A stretch of DNA of 52,839 nt, taken from positions 1 through 52,839 of the forward strand of contig SVEA01000034.1 of the NCBI GenBank assembly GCA_015057615.1. The letters run 5' to 3'. This document shows, one piece after another, positions 8,854-17,959 of this stretch. This stretch comes from Lachnospiraceae bacterium. Lineage in GTDB: Bacteria > Bacillota > Clostridia > Lachnospirales > Lachnospiraceae. The notes under the pieces were generated by a model. That model ran no database searches, was not told where the DNA came from, and saw only the letters and a program-made list of their open reading frames with translations. Within the stretch, counting starts at the first letter, position 1. Every line of letters begins with the position of its first letter. The position numbers and the translations under genes were made by a program.

Positions 8854-11739
8854 TCAATCGAGTCCGAACTCGAGCCTCTTATAACTCATTTCTTCATTAA
8901 TAATATCCTCATATTCAATCATAACTTCTCTTGGCAGCTGTCCCTGCAGCACTACTTCCCGGAAAGCAAAATCCATATAACGGCCGGTATAATACCCTCC
9001 TGGGACTTCCGGAATCCCCTGGATCTGATCCCATTGACTTTCCAGAAGCCTTAATTCATCGTTATGCCATGCCAGGCCTTTTACGGCCTCCACATTGGCA
9101 CTGTTATAGCGGCCGGCGGTTCCCAGAATCGTCTCCGCCTCTCTGCCGTACTGTATTTGCGTATCCGTACTTGTAAGCCAGCGGATAAATTCATAAGCCA
9201 ATTCCGATACTTTCGTATCGGACATAATAACCGAAGCGGTAACCGAGGAAGCCGCACTGTGATTTACTGTTCCATCTTTTTGCCGCATTCCCGGAACTTT
9301 TGCAAAGCCCCAGAGTCCCTTTATCTCCGGCGCAAATACACTTAAAAGATTATAGGTCGTATAATCCTCGATGCCGAATGGCATCTCCCCTGTCCGAAAG
9401 CGATTGGCAAAATCATATTTTTGCGGCAGCTGATAGGAAATAAACATATCTGTCTGCATCCGCAGAGCTGATACATTAAGATCCGAAGCCACATTGGAAA
9501 ATCGACCGTCCTCTTTGTAGAAGCTTCCGCCCTGCTGAAATAAGAACATACTATAGGAGCTCATGCCCGTTTTCAGCCCGAATGTCATATTTCTCTTTTG
9601 AATTTCCCGAAGCGCTATGTACACATCGTCCCAGGTCTCCGGCACCGAAAGTCCCATTTCTGCGAGAATATCCTTCCGATAAAACATGACGGGGAACGTC
9701 TGTGTCTCCGGAAGCCCGTAAAAACCATTGTTATAAACCATAGGAACCATTGCACTTTGTTTAAATCTGCCCTTTACTTCCTCAATATCCGGAAACCGGT
9801 TTAAATCAACAATCGCTCCCCGTGCGGCAAAGTTCATAACATCACTGGAGCTTACCGAAAGTGCCACGTCCGGTCCGATTTCAGCCAGCACCGAAGGAAG
9901 TAACGCACCCGGTGCTACTAACTGGAGATTCACCTTTATTCCAGTTTTGGCAGTAAAGTCGTCATCGATCATCCGCCGCAAAATATTTACGTAATCACGG
10001 GAGGCCGATGTCCATACTGTAATATTTTTCTCATTTTCCCCAGTTCCTCCCTGTATTGAATTATAATCCGTGAAGAACGAGTTTAAAAACATCTTAAGCT
10101 CATGACAAATTTTCCGAAAAAATCCGGCTTCCGCATCCGGAAATACATAATCTCTCTCTCCGATATAAATAACATCCAAATCTAGGGGCTGTTCCCTGGC
10201 AATGAGTGCCCAGGTTCCAAGAGCACCGATATAGGTTTCTAAATTCTCCAGTTGCTTTACTAGGCTTGCCGGCTTTTCCAGAACTTTATCAAATAAGAAA
10301 TCCAATTTCGTAAAGATAGCTAGATTCTCTCCCTTCTGTCCCAGCTCCACCGTCAGTCTCCGCTGAACTTCTGCCAGAATCTGCTTTTGCTCTTCAAAGC
10401 AGGTAAACACCTCCGGTATTTCCTGCATAAAATAATAATCCCGATATAAATCCGGTGTCGGTCCGGTGATGGTTAAAATCTTTCGATAAGCCTCATTTAA
10501 TTTTGTCAGGCAGCCTTCTACTGTCTCCAAATATTTTGTCATATCACCTAGGGTTGCTTCCAGGCGGATGGTATGCTTTCCCGCCGTCAATGGAAACAGG
10601 CAGTCCTCCCCTTCATATTGCGGAGCTATGATTTGCCATGAGGTTGAATAATCAAAACGGATTTTTTCTGCTTCCGCAAAAGGAACCATCCCGTCAATCA
10701 TCAATTTTCTTGAAGAGTATGCACCGCTTAGTGCATTTTGTCTTGCGCGAAAGCCGAGCTTATACAGCCCATCCTCCGGTATCGTGATCTCATATTCCAG
10801 CCATTGCCCCGGAATCTTCCATCGGTCGCCGCCAATCATATTCAGAACCAGCTTCTCTGTGCTATAAGGCGAGGTATAGGGTGAAGAGCGGTCATAGGTA
10901 GGTAGCAGCATAGGAGATGATTTTCGGATTGGTTCTTCCGCTTCCAGCATGCAGACCAGCTCATTCTTTGGGGGGTCTCCAGTGGAAGCTGCCTCGAATT
11001 CTTTAAGCGTTTCTTGATAAGAATCTGCTGTACTTTTCGGTACTAATTCCATTGCACGAACTGCTGCGCTCTCTCTTAGGGATACAATTTTGATCTCCTG
11101 TATCCCTTTTTCCAAATAAAAAAGCATTGGATCCGAATAGTATCCTCCGCCATCCCTTAATGCATCCGTTATCCAATGAAAAACTTCGATCTGCTTCGGA
11201 CTCATTTCATTTCCCTTCGGATCATCATTGTCACGAACCGAACATGCATCCGCCCAGTTGCGGTTAAGGATCAGGTCCCTTGCTTCAAAATACGGACGCT
11301 CCCCATTGATCCATACTTCCTTCTCGATATCAATCTTTTTGGATGCAACCGGATAATATTCATATTGGATTGCGTAATATCCGCTTTGCTCCACATTCAC
11401 CCGATAGATAACGTATCCGCCTTCCTCCGTCAGTACACATTCCTCTTCGATACCGAATTGATTTTGAAGGATCTTTGTGAAAGCAGAATCCTTATACTGT
11501 GTAATATCAATCCTTATCTTTTCTGCTCCCTCGGTCTCCTCATGCTCTGATAAATATTCAAAATAGGATTTTTCCAGGAAAAAGAGCTTGTCCTTCTCTG
11601 AATCATTCTCTGCAGCCTTCATCACCCTGCCATTTCTGTTGTCTGCATGGATTACAGGAAACAGGTGATTCATAAAAATAAGCAGTAAAAGAAAAAGCCC
11701 TAGGATGCGTTTCTTTTTGATAATTTTTATTGTATTCAA
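8854..11739 (-). CDS. Fused carbohydrate-binding / extracellular solute-binding protein
   Basis: 961 residues from a TTG start with GGGGGAG eight bases upstream. Residues 1-32 are a basic-hydrophobic export signal without any lipobox cysteine. Residues about 60-235 and 260-405 look like beta-sandwich carbohydrate-binding modules (CBM6/35 style, for example WLEYEITIPEDGLYKLGFRA and GKHTIRLEATLG). Residues 410-540 are a helical linker. From about 575 onward a family-1 extracellular solute-binding domain is recognisable (NITVWTSASRDYVNIL, then VPETWDDVYIAL and FIRWLTSTDTQIQYG). The protein is roughly twice the usual solute-binding length. It precedes permease pair 2. Confidence 0.85.
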   Translation of the reverse strand: MNTIKIIKKKRILGLFLLLLIFMNHLFPVIHADNRNGRVMKAAENDSEKDKLFFLEKSYFEYLSEHEETEGAEKIRIDITQYKDSAFTKILQNQFGIEEECVLTEEGGYVIYRVNVEQSGYYAIQYEYYPVASKKIDIEKEVWINGERPYFEARDLILNRNWADACSVRDNDDPKGNEMSPKQIEVFHWITDALRDGGGYYSDPMLFYLEKGIQEIKIVSLRESAAVRAMELVPKSTADSYQETLKEFEAASTGDPPKNELVCMLEAEEPIRKSSPMLLPTYDRSSPYTSPYSTEKLVLNMIGGDRWKIPGQWLEYEITIPEDGLYKLGFRARQNALSGAYSSRKLMIDGMVPFAEAEKIRFDYSTSWQIIAPQYEGEDCLFPLTAGKHTIRLEATLGDMTKYLETVEGCLTKLNEAYRKILTITGPTPDLYRDYYFMQEIPEVFTCFEEQKQILAEVQRRLTVELGQKGENLAIFTKLDFLFDKVLEKPASLVKQLENLETYIGALGTWALIAREQPLDLDVIYIGERDYVFPDAEAGFFRKICHELKMFLNSFFTDYNSIQGGTGENEKNITVWTSASRDYVNILRRMIDDDFTAKTGIKVNLQLVAPGALLPSVLAEIGPDVALSVSSSDVMNFAARGAIVDLNRFPDIEEVKGRFKQSAMVPMVYNNGFYGLPETQTFPVMFYRKDILAEMGLSVPETWDDVYIALREIQKRNMTFGLKTGMSSYSMFLFQQGGSFYKEDGRFSNVASDLNVSALRMQTDMFISYQLPQKYDFANRFRTGEMPFGIEDYTTYNLLSVFAPEIKGLWGFAKVPGMRQKDGTVNHSAASSVTASVIMSDTKVSELAYEFIRWLTSTDTQIQYGREAETILGTAGRYNSANVEAVKGLAWHNDELRLLESQWDQIQGIPEVPGGYYTGRYMDFAFREVVLQGQLPREVMIEYEDIINEEMSYKRLEFGLD

Positions 11740-11796
11740 AGAACAATCTCCCCCATCTGCATTACAGCCCCGGGGCTATTGCATATCAATGCGAAT

Positions 11797-11845
11797 GATA
11801 CAAGGAGGTCTGTGTGTGAAGAAAGATTCTTGAACTCCTTGTATC
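11797..11845 (-). other. Intercistronic hairpin between two solute-binding protein genes
   Basis: GATACAAGGAG (11797-11807) is the exact reverse complement of CTCCTTGTATC (11835-11845), giving an 11-bp stem with a 27-nt loop in the 168-nt gap between two same-strand genes. There is no T-run, so it looks more like an mRNA-processing or stability element than a terminator. A short palindrome, AGCCCCGGGGCT, lies nearby at 11766-11777. Confidence 0.6.
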
Positions 11846-11907
11846 TATCGCAGCCGGAAATGCAACAGTCTCAGTCTGTAATTTTGAAATAATCGCTATC
11901 CTTCCTA

Positions 11908-13401
11908 TCAGTTGTAATTTTCGTCCAGGTAGGTCTGCAATTCCTCTTGAATGGAATTAAGTGCCTCCGCAGGTGTTTTCGTTTGATTTATCGTATCATA
12001 TAAAGCCTGTGATATTTTTCCGTAATTGTCACCGCCATATACATAAAATCCATCCGGAATTGCATTTTCACACATTTCCTTAAATATGCTAAATGCCTTT
12101 TCGTCCTTCATAAAATGATTGCGAAGTGCATAACTCTCCCATTCCCCGACCGGATAACCATCAAAAGGTTCTGTAATGCGATTAAAAATATATGCTGCCT
12201 TTTCTACATCCGTTCCAATCTTGAGAATCGACTGCACCTGCGTATCGGCATTCCAGGTTGCCATAGGATAATTCCCCTGTAAATCCGGTCCTTTCGGGAA
12301 CGGAAGCATGCCAAACTCATGATCGTTATCCTTCAAATCCTGAAAATAGATGATATCACGCATAAAAAATACGGTTCCGTGCGCTTTAAACGTATCCAGC
12401 GGCATTCCCCAATGCGCGTCTTCCGGGAAAGAGAGGAATGTCTGGTCAACATTTCTGATGTCAGAAGTAAACTGTAACGCCTTATAAGCGGCATCGTCTG
12501 CCAGCCCAAACTGGTATTTTCCATCGACAACATCAAACGTATGTGCGCCATTACTGTACAGCGCTGCATACTCCAGCAGATTTCCGACACAGGTAATCCC
12601 ATAAATATCATTTTCTCCGTCTCCGTTGGTATCCCGTGTTGAATCTAATAATAATTTATGGAAATTCTCCCAGGTCCACTCACCCTTGTCATACATTTCA
12701 TACGGATCGGTCAGCCCCAGCTCCTGAACCAGCGTTTTATTAAAAAACACACACTGATCCGGATACGGTTTTCGATTCGGCCAGCTCAAAAAATCCAGCC
12801 CATACAGGTTTCCGTCCTGACCTGTGATAACTTCCTTATAATACGGATTCCACTTTTCATCCTGAATATTTATGTATGGCAGCTCATTCATGGAGGTTAG
12901 ATAGCCCGCACTCATCAGCCTCTGATACATATCCATGTTGAGATGCACCTGGTCCGCATACTTAATGCCGGATGCTGCACTGGTATTAATTCCGTCCAAA
13001 AATTCATCCGTTGTACAGTCGATAAATTTAATCGTACAATTATTTTGCTCTTCAATCTCACGATAGCGTTCTAACAGGAGGTCTCCCATCTCGGACTTCC
13101 CGGATTCTGGATGCCACACATCCTGACCGTAGAAGCAGGCAATCACATACTCGTAGCCTTCCAAATCAAGATTAGGATCATAGCTTAGCGTTTCCTCCTT
13201 TTCTGCTTCTGTATCCGCTTCCGAAAGACGGTCTGACGCATCCTGACCCGCATCTTCCGTACTGCTTACCTCTGTGCTGTCTGCATCCTCTTCTGTGCCT
13301 CCAACTCCATTTGCTTCCTTCCCATTACTACTGCAAGCTGCTACTGACAACATAATCATCAGAGCAAATACCACCATAAGAAATCGTTTGGTAGTTTTCA
13401 T
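11908..13401 (-). CDS. Extracellular solute-binding lipoprotein (sugar ABC transporter)
   Basis: 497 residues. A signal peptide ends in the lipobox SVAACSSNG, followed by a Glu/Asp/Ser-rich linker to about residue 75, then a family-1 solute-binding domain (YDKGEWTWENFHKLLLDSTR, GDGENDIYGITCVGNLLEY, GTVFFMRDIIYFQDL). It should capture a carbohydrate outside the cell for the downstream permeases. It is the first gene of the minus-strand locus and lies behind a consensus promoter. Being promoter-proximal and followed by a stable hairpin, it is probably the most abundant product, as is common for binding proteins. Confidence 0.9.
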   Translation of the reverse strand: MKTTKRFLMVVFALMIMLSVAACSSNGKEANGVGGTEEDADSTEVSSTEDAGQDASDRLSEADTEAEKEETLSYDPNLDLEGYEYVIACFYGQDVWHPESGKSEMGDLLLERYREIEEQNNCTIKFIDCTTDEFLDGINTSAASGIKYADQVHLNMDMYQRLMSAGYLTSMNELPYINIQDEKWNPYYKEVITGQDGNLYGLDFLSWPNRKPYPDQCVFFNKTLVQELGLTDPYEMYDKGEWTWENFHKLLLDSTRDTNGDGENDIYGITCVGNLLEYAALYSNGAHTFDVVDGKYQFGLADDAAYKALQFTSDIRNVDQTFLSFPEDAHWGMPLDTFKAHGTVFFMRDIIYFQDLKDNDHEFGMLPFPKGPDLQGNYPMATWNADTQVQSILKIGTDVEKAAYIFNRITEPFDGYPVGEWESYALRNHFMKDEKAFSIFKEMCENAIPDGFYVYGGDNYGKISQALYDTINQTKTPAEALNSIQEELQTYLDENYN

Positions 13402-13630
13402 ACATAAACCCTCCCTTTTCTTTTTTAATACTCATTTTCTTTATTTCAAATGCGAAAGGACAAGGGAAACGCTCAACCCTCTATGATCTTATAGGTTCCC
13501 ATCTCTTTCCGGCATTTGTAAACCAATGATAGCTCGGACTCCATTCGTCCTAATTGTATTATATGTAATCCATCAATGTCTTTATGTGATTTAAATGTAT
13601 TGCACCAGTTTATCCCTCAAAACTATGTAC

Positions 13631-13659
13631 ATTATATCCATATATGCAGGTATTGTCAA
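13631..13659 (-). promoter_or_regulatory. SigmaA promoter for the glycan-uptake operon
   Basis: On the minus strand TTGACA (13659-13654), a 17-bp spacer and TATAAT (13636-13631): a perfect consensus. It drives the solute-binding gene starting at 13401 and presumably the following locus. Confidence 0.85.
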
Positions 13660-13848
13660 CCATTCTTTGTTGTAATTTCACATTTATGTTGACAGTTAAT
13701 ATCACATATTACCCATTATGATATATATTTGCTATTTGTTATATATTTTCTATTTGTTATATTGTAATAATACCTTTATAGTGTTATGATAATCATCCGA
13801 ATACCTTTGTTGTTTGGGAAAAAAAATAATATAGAATTCATACTAGAC

Positions 13849-14052
13849 GTTACTGTTCACACCTACCATGTATACCATGTTATGATTTCGTCAAATGTAT
13901 CCGAATCGGAGACGCTTTCGCTTAGTTGCATTACGTAGCGGTACATAAGGCTCCAAAATAGGGAGCCAAAGTACCAACGAATGCAAATACTCCTTATTGG
14001 ATATCATTTGTCGAAATCATATGATAGACTTTGCCCATGTGTGAACAGTAAC
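13849..14052. mobile_element. Family B MITE, copy B1 (204 bp)
   Basis: The element begins GTTACTGTTCACAC and ends with its reverse complement. It is flanked by TACTAGAC (13841-13848) and TACCAGAC (14053-14060), an 8-bp target duplication with one difference. It is palindromic, non-coding, and over 90% identical by eye to the inverted copy at 27378-27582. The centre holds the shared core: a GCGGTACATAAG arm, a GGCTCC hairpin and an AAGTACC arm. It lies between the promoters of the transport operon and its divergent regulator. Confidence 0.85.
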
Positions 14053-14090
14053 TACCAGACACGATATAAACATGTTTCAGATGCAATTCC

Positions 14091-14119
14091 TTGTTTTCCC
14101 TTATATTTTGATATATAAT
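14091..14119 (+). promoter_or_regulatory. Promoter of the GntR/LacI regulator with overlapping direct repeats
   Basis: TTGTTT (14091-14096), 17 bp, then TATAAT (14114-14119). The sequence TTTGATATATA appears twice around and just after the -10 (about 14107-14131), a possible operator for autoregulation. Confidence 0.6.
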
Positions 14120-14199
14120 ATTTGATATATAGCATAGATATCATGCGAATAAGATCTTGTTGAACAGAGTCAATAGAAGGACCAGAGGAGATAAAGATT

Positions 14200-15348
14200 A
14201 TGAAAAAACATACCTTAAGTGAACTCATCCAGAATGATATTTTAAATGAATTAGCCACAAAACAGTTAAAGCCAGGAGATAAAATACCTACCGAGCTTGA
14301 ATTAATGGAAAAATATCAAGTCAGCCGAATCACGGTTTCCTCTGCTCTCAATGGACTAAAAGAACAGAATATCATCAAACGTTATCCCAGAAGAGGCTCT
14401 TTTGTCAGTAAAAGCTTTGATATTTCCAGTCTCCCGATCGTATCGGAAAAGCAGCCGGCGGTTCCTCCATCCTTCCAATCGGAAACCGCAGCAAAAAAAT
14501 ATTCCATTGGTGTTATCATGCCATCCATTCGAGATCTTTTTGCAGTCAATATCATTCATGGCATTTCAAGCTACTTTTATAACGAATTCAATTTCCATTT
14601 GAATATATCCTATAGTGGAGACCAATCCTTTGAAGAATATGTCATTGATTATATGTTAAAAACGGATATCGACGGAATCCTTTTATTCCCGGTTGATCAG
14701 GAAATATACAATGTAAAAATACTGGAAATGAAGGTAAATAAGTTTCCCTTTGTCCTCATCGACCGTTGTCTGCCCGGCATCAATTCCCCCTTTGTCATAT
14801 CCGATAATGTGTACGGCGGACAGCTGGCAGCTTCCCACCTATGTGATCTGGGCCACAAGGATATCCTGGTATGCTGTGGTGCAGAACTGGATACCTTCTC
14901 CGTGAAAGAACGGGTAGAGGGCTATAAAAATGAGCTTGCCCGCCGCAATCTTCCTATCTGTGAAGAAAATATCATCCCAAACATACTTAAGAAATTAGAC
15001 AGTGCGGAGGAAAGAGAAAAAATCGAGGAGAAGCTCCTTGATCCAAAATACACCGGCCTTATTGTAACGGATTCTCCGGCTGCCATGAGCTTATATGATT
15101 TTTACATGAAGCATAATATACGTATTCCAGAGGACAAATCACTGATTTCCTATGATACTCCGATTCCAAATGTGTATAACTTTAACCCATTTACTTACGT
15201 GGATCAAAAGGAATATGCAATGGGAGCCAAAGCCGGAATGCTTATGAAGAACCTCCTATTAAATAAAATGGATTCCCTAGGCGATGACCAGATTATTATT
15301 AAGCCGAATCTTGTAATTAATCGGACGACAGCACCTGCAAAACGGTAA
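14200..15348 (+). CDS. GntR-type regulator with LacI-like sugar-binding domain
   Basis: 382 residues; ATG 14200 has AGAGGAG upstream. Residues 1-70 are a GntR winged helix-turn-helix (PGDKIPTELELMEKYQVSRI and RYPRRGSFVSK). Residues about 95-380 are a periplasmic-binding-protein-like sensor of LacI type (IGVIMPSIRDLFAVNIIHGI, GILLFPVD, TGLIVTDSPAAMSLYDF). This is the AraR-like arrangement, in which a sugar releases the repressor from DNA. It is divergent from the solute-binding/permease operon, its likely target. Its ligand is unknown. Confidence 0.9.
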   Translation: MKKHTLSELIQNDILNELATKQLKPGDKIPTELELMEKYQVSRITVSSALNGLKEQNIIKRYPRRGSFVSKSFDISSLPIVSEKQPAVPPSFQSETAAKKYSIGVIMPSIRDLFAVNIIHGISSYFYNEFNFHLNISYSGDQSFEEYVIDYMLKTDIDGILLFPVDQEIYNVKILEMKVNKFPFVLIDRCLPGINSPFVISDNVYGGQLAASHLCDLGHKDILVCCGAELDTFSVKERVEGYKNELARRNLPICEENIIPNILKKLDSAEEREKIEEKLLDPKYTGLIVTDSPAAMSLYDFYMKHNIRIPEDKSLISYDTPIPNVYNFNPFTYVDQKEYAMGAKAGMLMKNLLLNKMDSLGDDQIIIKPNLVINRTTAPAKR

Positions 15349-15400
15349 AATCGTATCAATGACAGAACTTTTCAATATAGATCGATTATAAATGTAAGCA

Positions 15401-15535
15401 AGTAGTAAATAGTTTGCCTTGGCAAACTCTCGCGCCGAGCGCGTTCTGCCGCAGGTAGATAAATACCTTACGCGCGAGTGCGCATCCTTAGCGGAGCATA
15501 TTTTGTCGTATAGGACGTAATTTCTATACGATAAA
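15401..15535. repeat. Family E structured repeat, copy E1
   Basis: A chain of short hairpins: GTTTGCCTTGGCAAAC, CGCGCCGAGCGCG, TCTGCCGCAGGTAGA, and a terminal TCGTATAG.../CTATACGA stem. It matches 31364-31545 closely at both ends, while the middle differs. It lies between convergent genes. Confidence 0.75.
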
Positions 15536-15537
15536 TA

Positions 15538-15580
15538 CGGCCCTATTCAACCGCATCAATGTTACGGTTGGATAGGGCCG
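15538..15580. terminator. Bidirectional terminator-like hairpin
   Basis: CGGCCCTATTCAACCG (15538-15553) pairs with CGGTTGGATAGGGCCG (15565-15580), a 16-bp stem with one wobble and an 11-nt loop, between convergent genes. T-runs are weak on both sides. Confidence 0.6.
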
Positions 15581-15616
15581 ATTAACTTCCTAAATCACCT
15601 GGATATTTTCCTCCGG

Positions 15617-16714
15617 CTAATCCAGTTTGGGTATTTCTATCTCAACTTCCCTATGTAACTTACTGGAACGGTAAATACCGTCACAGATTGCCTGGTTATA
15701 GATGATTTCCTCACCCGGTACCGGGGACGGACGGCCTTCTAATATGGCGTCACAGAAATCGCGTACCTTGGCTTCAAAGATATCTGTCTGTTTCGGAGTT
15801 TCATATGCATCAAAAGGCAGGGACGGAAGAACATAGCTGTCAATATTCTGTCCGTTTACATCAGTAAAATACATAACGCGGGACGGCTTGTTGGCATAAT
15901 CAAATTCATTCTTAATTTTTATTCCGCCCTCGGTACCCAGCCACAGGGTGTCTCCCAACGTATCCGCATGCATTGCCCAGGACTGCCGGAACAGAAAGGT
16001 TAGGTCATTTTCCATACGGACAAACGCTACGGAAAAATCATCAACAATAAAGGAATCCGCACCGGAAAAGTATTTCGGATTTTTCCCAAAATAATCGGTA
16101 GCCATAGCAGATACGGTTAACGGCTTCGGATAGCTTACCGCATGAAGGCATTCGTCAATGGAGTAGCAGCCGATATCACCTAAGCAGCCGAAACCGGCTT
16201 TATCACTGTCTACGAAAGTTCCTCCCGGTATTCCCCTTCTTCTTCCGCCGCCGCTCTGTATGAAGTAAACCTTTCCAAGCGCTCCGGAACGTATGATATC
16301 ATCTACTTTCTTACGGGTGGTATCATAGCGGGGTTGAAATCCGATGGTCAGAATCTTATTTGCTTTTTTTGAGGCCTTTACCATATCCACGGCTTCCTGC
16401 AAGGTAAAGGACATGGGTTTTTCGCACTGTACATGAAGTCCTGCCTCTAAGGCAGCAATGGTACATTCTGCGTGAGTGGTGTTATAGGTACATACGCTCA
16501 CCCCATCCATTTCCACATTTTTAATCAATTCCTCTGCACTTTCAAAAGCCTGTGCTTTGGGAAGCCCCCACCGATTCAGAAACTCCCTTGCTTTACCGGA
16601 AACGATATCTGCTCCCCCGACGATTTCCACATCATCAAATTTTTTATAGGCTGTCATATGTGCATTCGCAATACCGCCCGTTCCAATGATTCCAATTTTT
16701 AATTTCTTACTCAT
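15617..16714 (-). CDS. Gfo/Idh/MocA family NAD(P)-dependent oxidoreductase
   Basis: 365 residues with AGAGGA before ATG 16714. The N-terminus has a Rossmann fingerprint, KIGIIGTGGIANAHMTAYKK, followed by the family EKP motif (VQCEKPMSFTLQEAVDM) near residue 97 whose lysine is catalytic. The middle contains GDIGCYSIDECLH, the substrate-side G-D-I-G-x-x-x-x-D pattern with a downstream His. It should oxidise or epimerise a sugar or inositol hydroxyl with NAD(P). It is the second of two such genes, separated by a family A repeat, and probably acts on sugars imported by the neighbouring system; that link is inference. Confidence 0.9.
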   Translation of the reverse strand: MSKKLKIGIIGTGGIANAHMTAYKKFDDVEIVGGADIVSGKAREFLNRWGLPKAQAFESAEELIKNVEMDGVSVCTYNTTHAECTIAALEAGLHVQCEKPMSFTLQEAVDMVKASKKANKILTIGFQPRYDTTRKKVDDIIRSGALGKVYFIQSGGGRRRGIPGGTFVDSDKAGFGCLGDIGCYSIDECLHAVSYPKPLTVSAMATDYFGKNPKYFSGADSFIVDDFSVAFVRMENDLTFLFRQSWAMHADTLGDTLWLGTEGGIKIKNEFDYANKPSRVMYFTDVNGQNIDSYVLPSLPFDAYETPKQTDIFEAKVRDFCDAILEGRPSPVPGEEIIYNQAICDGIYRSSKLHREVEIEIPKLD

Positions 16715-16738
16715 AATTATCCTCTTTTCTTAAAAAGA

Positions 16739-16974
16739 TTAGCCCGATAAAAGCCCTCTTAGCAAATCGTCTTCATCCATTTGCACAAATCAAGGTTAAT
16801 TCGCAACTGTTTGAAGTCGTTGGCACGCACCATTACGTACTTCAATCCAAGTACTGCGTTTTTTGCAGTGCTTTGGGAGCAATGTGTTGCGAATGAAATT
16901 TGTTTCCTATTACTTGTCAACACATAAATTATGCAAATTGATGAAGTCGAGTATATATCGGCTTTTGTCACTCA
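16739..16974. repeat. Family A inverted-repeat element, copy A1
   Basis: Starts TTAGCCCGATAAAAGCC and ends GGCTTTTGTCACTCAT, with inner arms CTTCATCCATTTGCACAAA versus ATGCAAATTGATGAAG. The core GAAGTCGTTGGCAC...GTACTTC is present but lacks the apical hairpin of the longer copies. It abuts the stop codon of the upstream Gfo/Idh gene. Confidence 0.8.
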
Positions 16975-16978
16975 TATC

Positions 16979-17959
16979 TTAAAAAAATACTTCTCTTCTT
17001 TCTTTATGAGAGATATATGCCGCCTCTAACAGCTCGGTCAGTTTTGTTCCGGCTTCTGCGTCAAAAACAATTGGTTTATCATATAACACACCATCCACCC
17101 ATTGTCTCAAAGCATGGGGAAGGGCTTCCGGCAGCTTATCAGGTGTTAGCCAGCCTTTAAACTCTTCTCCCATCTGATTGGAGGTAAGCCTGATATTATC
17201 GTCACAGATTACCAGAGTCCCATCCGTACCGTAGACCTCGACCATGGAAGGAGTTTTATAAGTTACAAGACTTGTTTCTATAATAGCCACCGCTTTATTT
17301 TCAAATTCAATCGTACAAACCGAATTGTCCTCAACCGCTCTGTCCGTAAAATAGCTGAACATAGAGGAAATTCTTACCGGTTTCCCTAAAATCCAACTGG
17401 AAAGATACATCGGATGGCATCCCAGATCCATCATAGCTCCTCCGCCAGCTTTGCTTTCGTCATACCAGTATTCCGGCAGCCAATTATGAAGGGCACCATC
17501 ATGACCGTTACGGATTCGAAGAAGATTTACCTTACCGACCAGTCCAGCATCTATAACACTTTTCACATACAGATTTACCGGTGTTGTACGTGCAGGAAAC
17601 GATATTGCAAATTTAACCCCTGCTTTTTTTATTTCTTCCGTGATCTCTTCACATTCCTTTTTGGTAAGAGCCATAGCCTTTTCCGTAAAAATATGTTTTC
17701 CGGCTTTTGCTGCCTTTTTCATGATTTCAGCATGCATGCTGGTAGGCGAGCATACCAGTATTCCGTCAACATCTTCGCGGCTCAAGATCTTATCCAGATC
17801 CTCTTCAAAATCAACCTTTAAGGATTTTGCCCACTCTTTTCCCCTGTTTGGTTCCTCATCCCAGACACAGGTTATCTGTGCATCGGGAAAGGTACTCAAA
17901 AGCTCGGCATACCCCTGCGCATGTACATGCCACTTACTTATTAATGCTACTCTTAGCAT
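16979..17959 (-). CDS. Gfo/Idh/MocA family oxidoreductase
   Basis: 326 residues from ATG 17959, which has AAAGGAG at good spacing; frames opening further upstream lack this signal. The N-terminus LRVALISKWHVHAQGYAE is a variant Rossmann opening in which the glycine fingerprint is weak. The family EK motif appears as HIFTEKAMALTKKE (usual EKP is EKA here). The central GGAMMDLGCHPMYLSSWILG carries the D..CH..yl..w substrate motif. It is first in the two-gene set and divergent from an AraC regulator, its likely activator. Substrate unknown. Confidence 0.88.
   Translation of the reverse strand: MLRVALISKWHVHAQGYAELLSTFPDAQITCVWDEEPNRGKEWAKSLKVDFEEDLDKILSREDVDGILVCSPTSMHAEIMKKAAKAGKHIFTEKAMALTKKECEEITEEIKKAGVKFAISFPARTTPVNLYVKSVIDAGLVGKVNLLRIRNGHDGALHNWLPEYWYDESKAGGGAMMDLGCHPMYLSSWILGKPVRISSMFSYFTDRAVEDNSVCTIEFENKAVAIIETSLVTYKTPSMVEVYGTDGTLVICDDNIRLTSNQMGEEFKGWLTPDKLPEALPHALRQWVDGVLYDKPIVFDAEAGTKLTELLEAAYISHKERREVFF

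Noticed and set aside
16759-16971. Frames inside family A copies (about 70-78 residues)
   Set aside because: They are translations of a palindromic non-coding repeat and are not conserved between copies.
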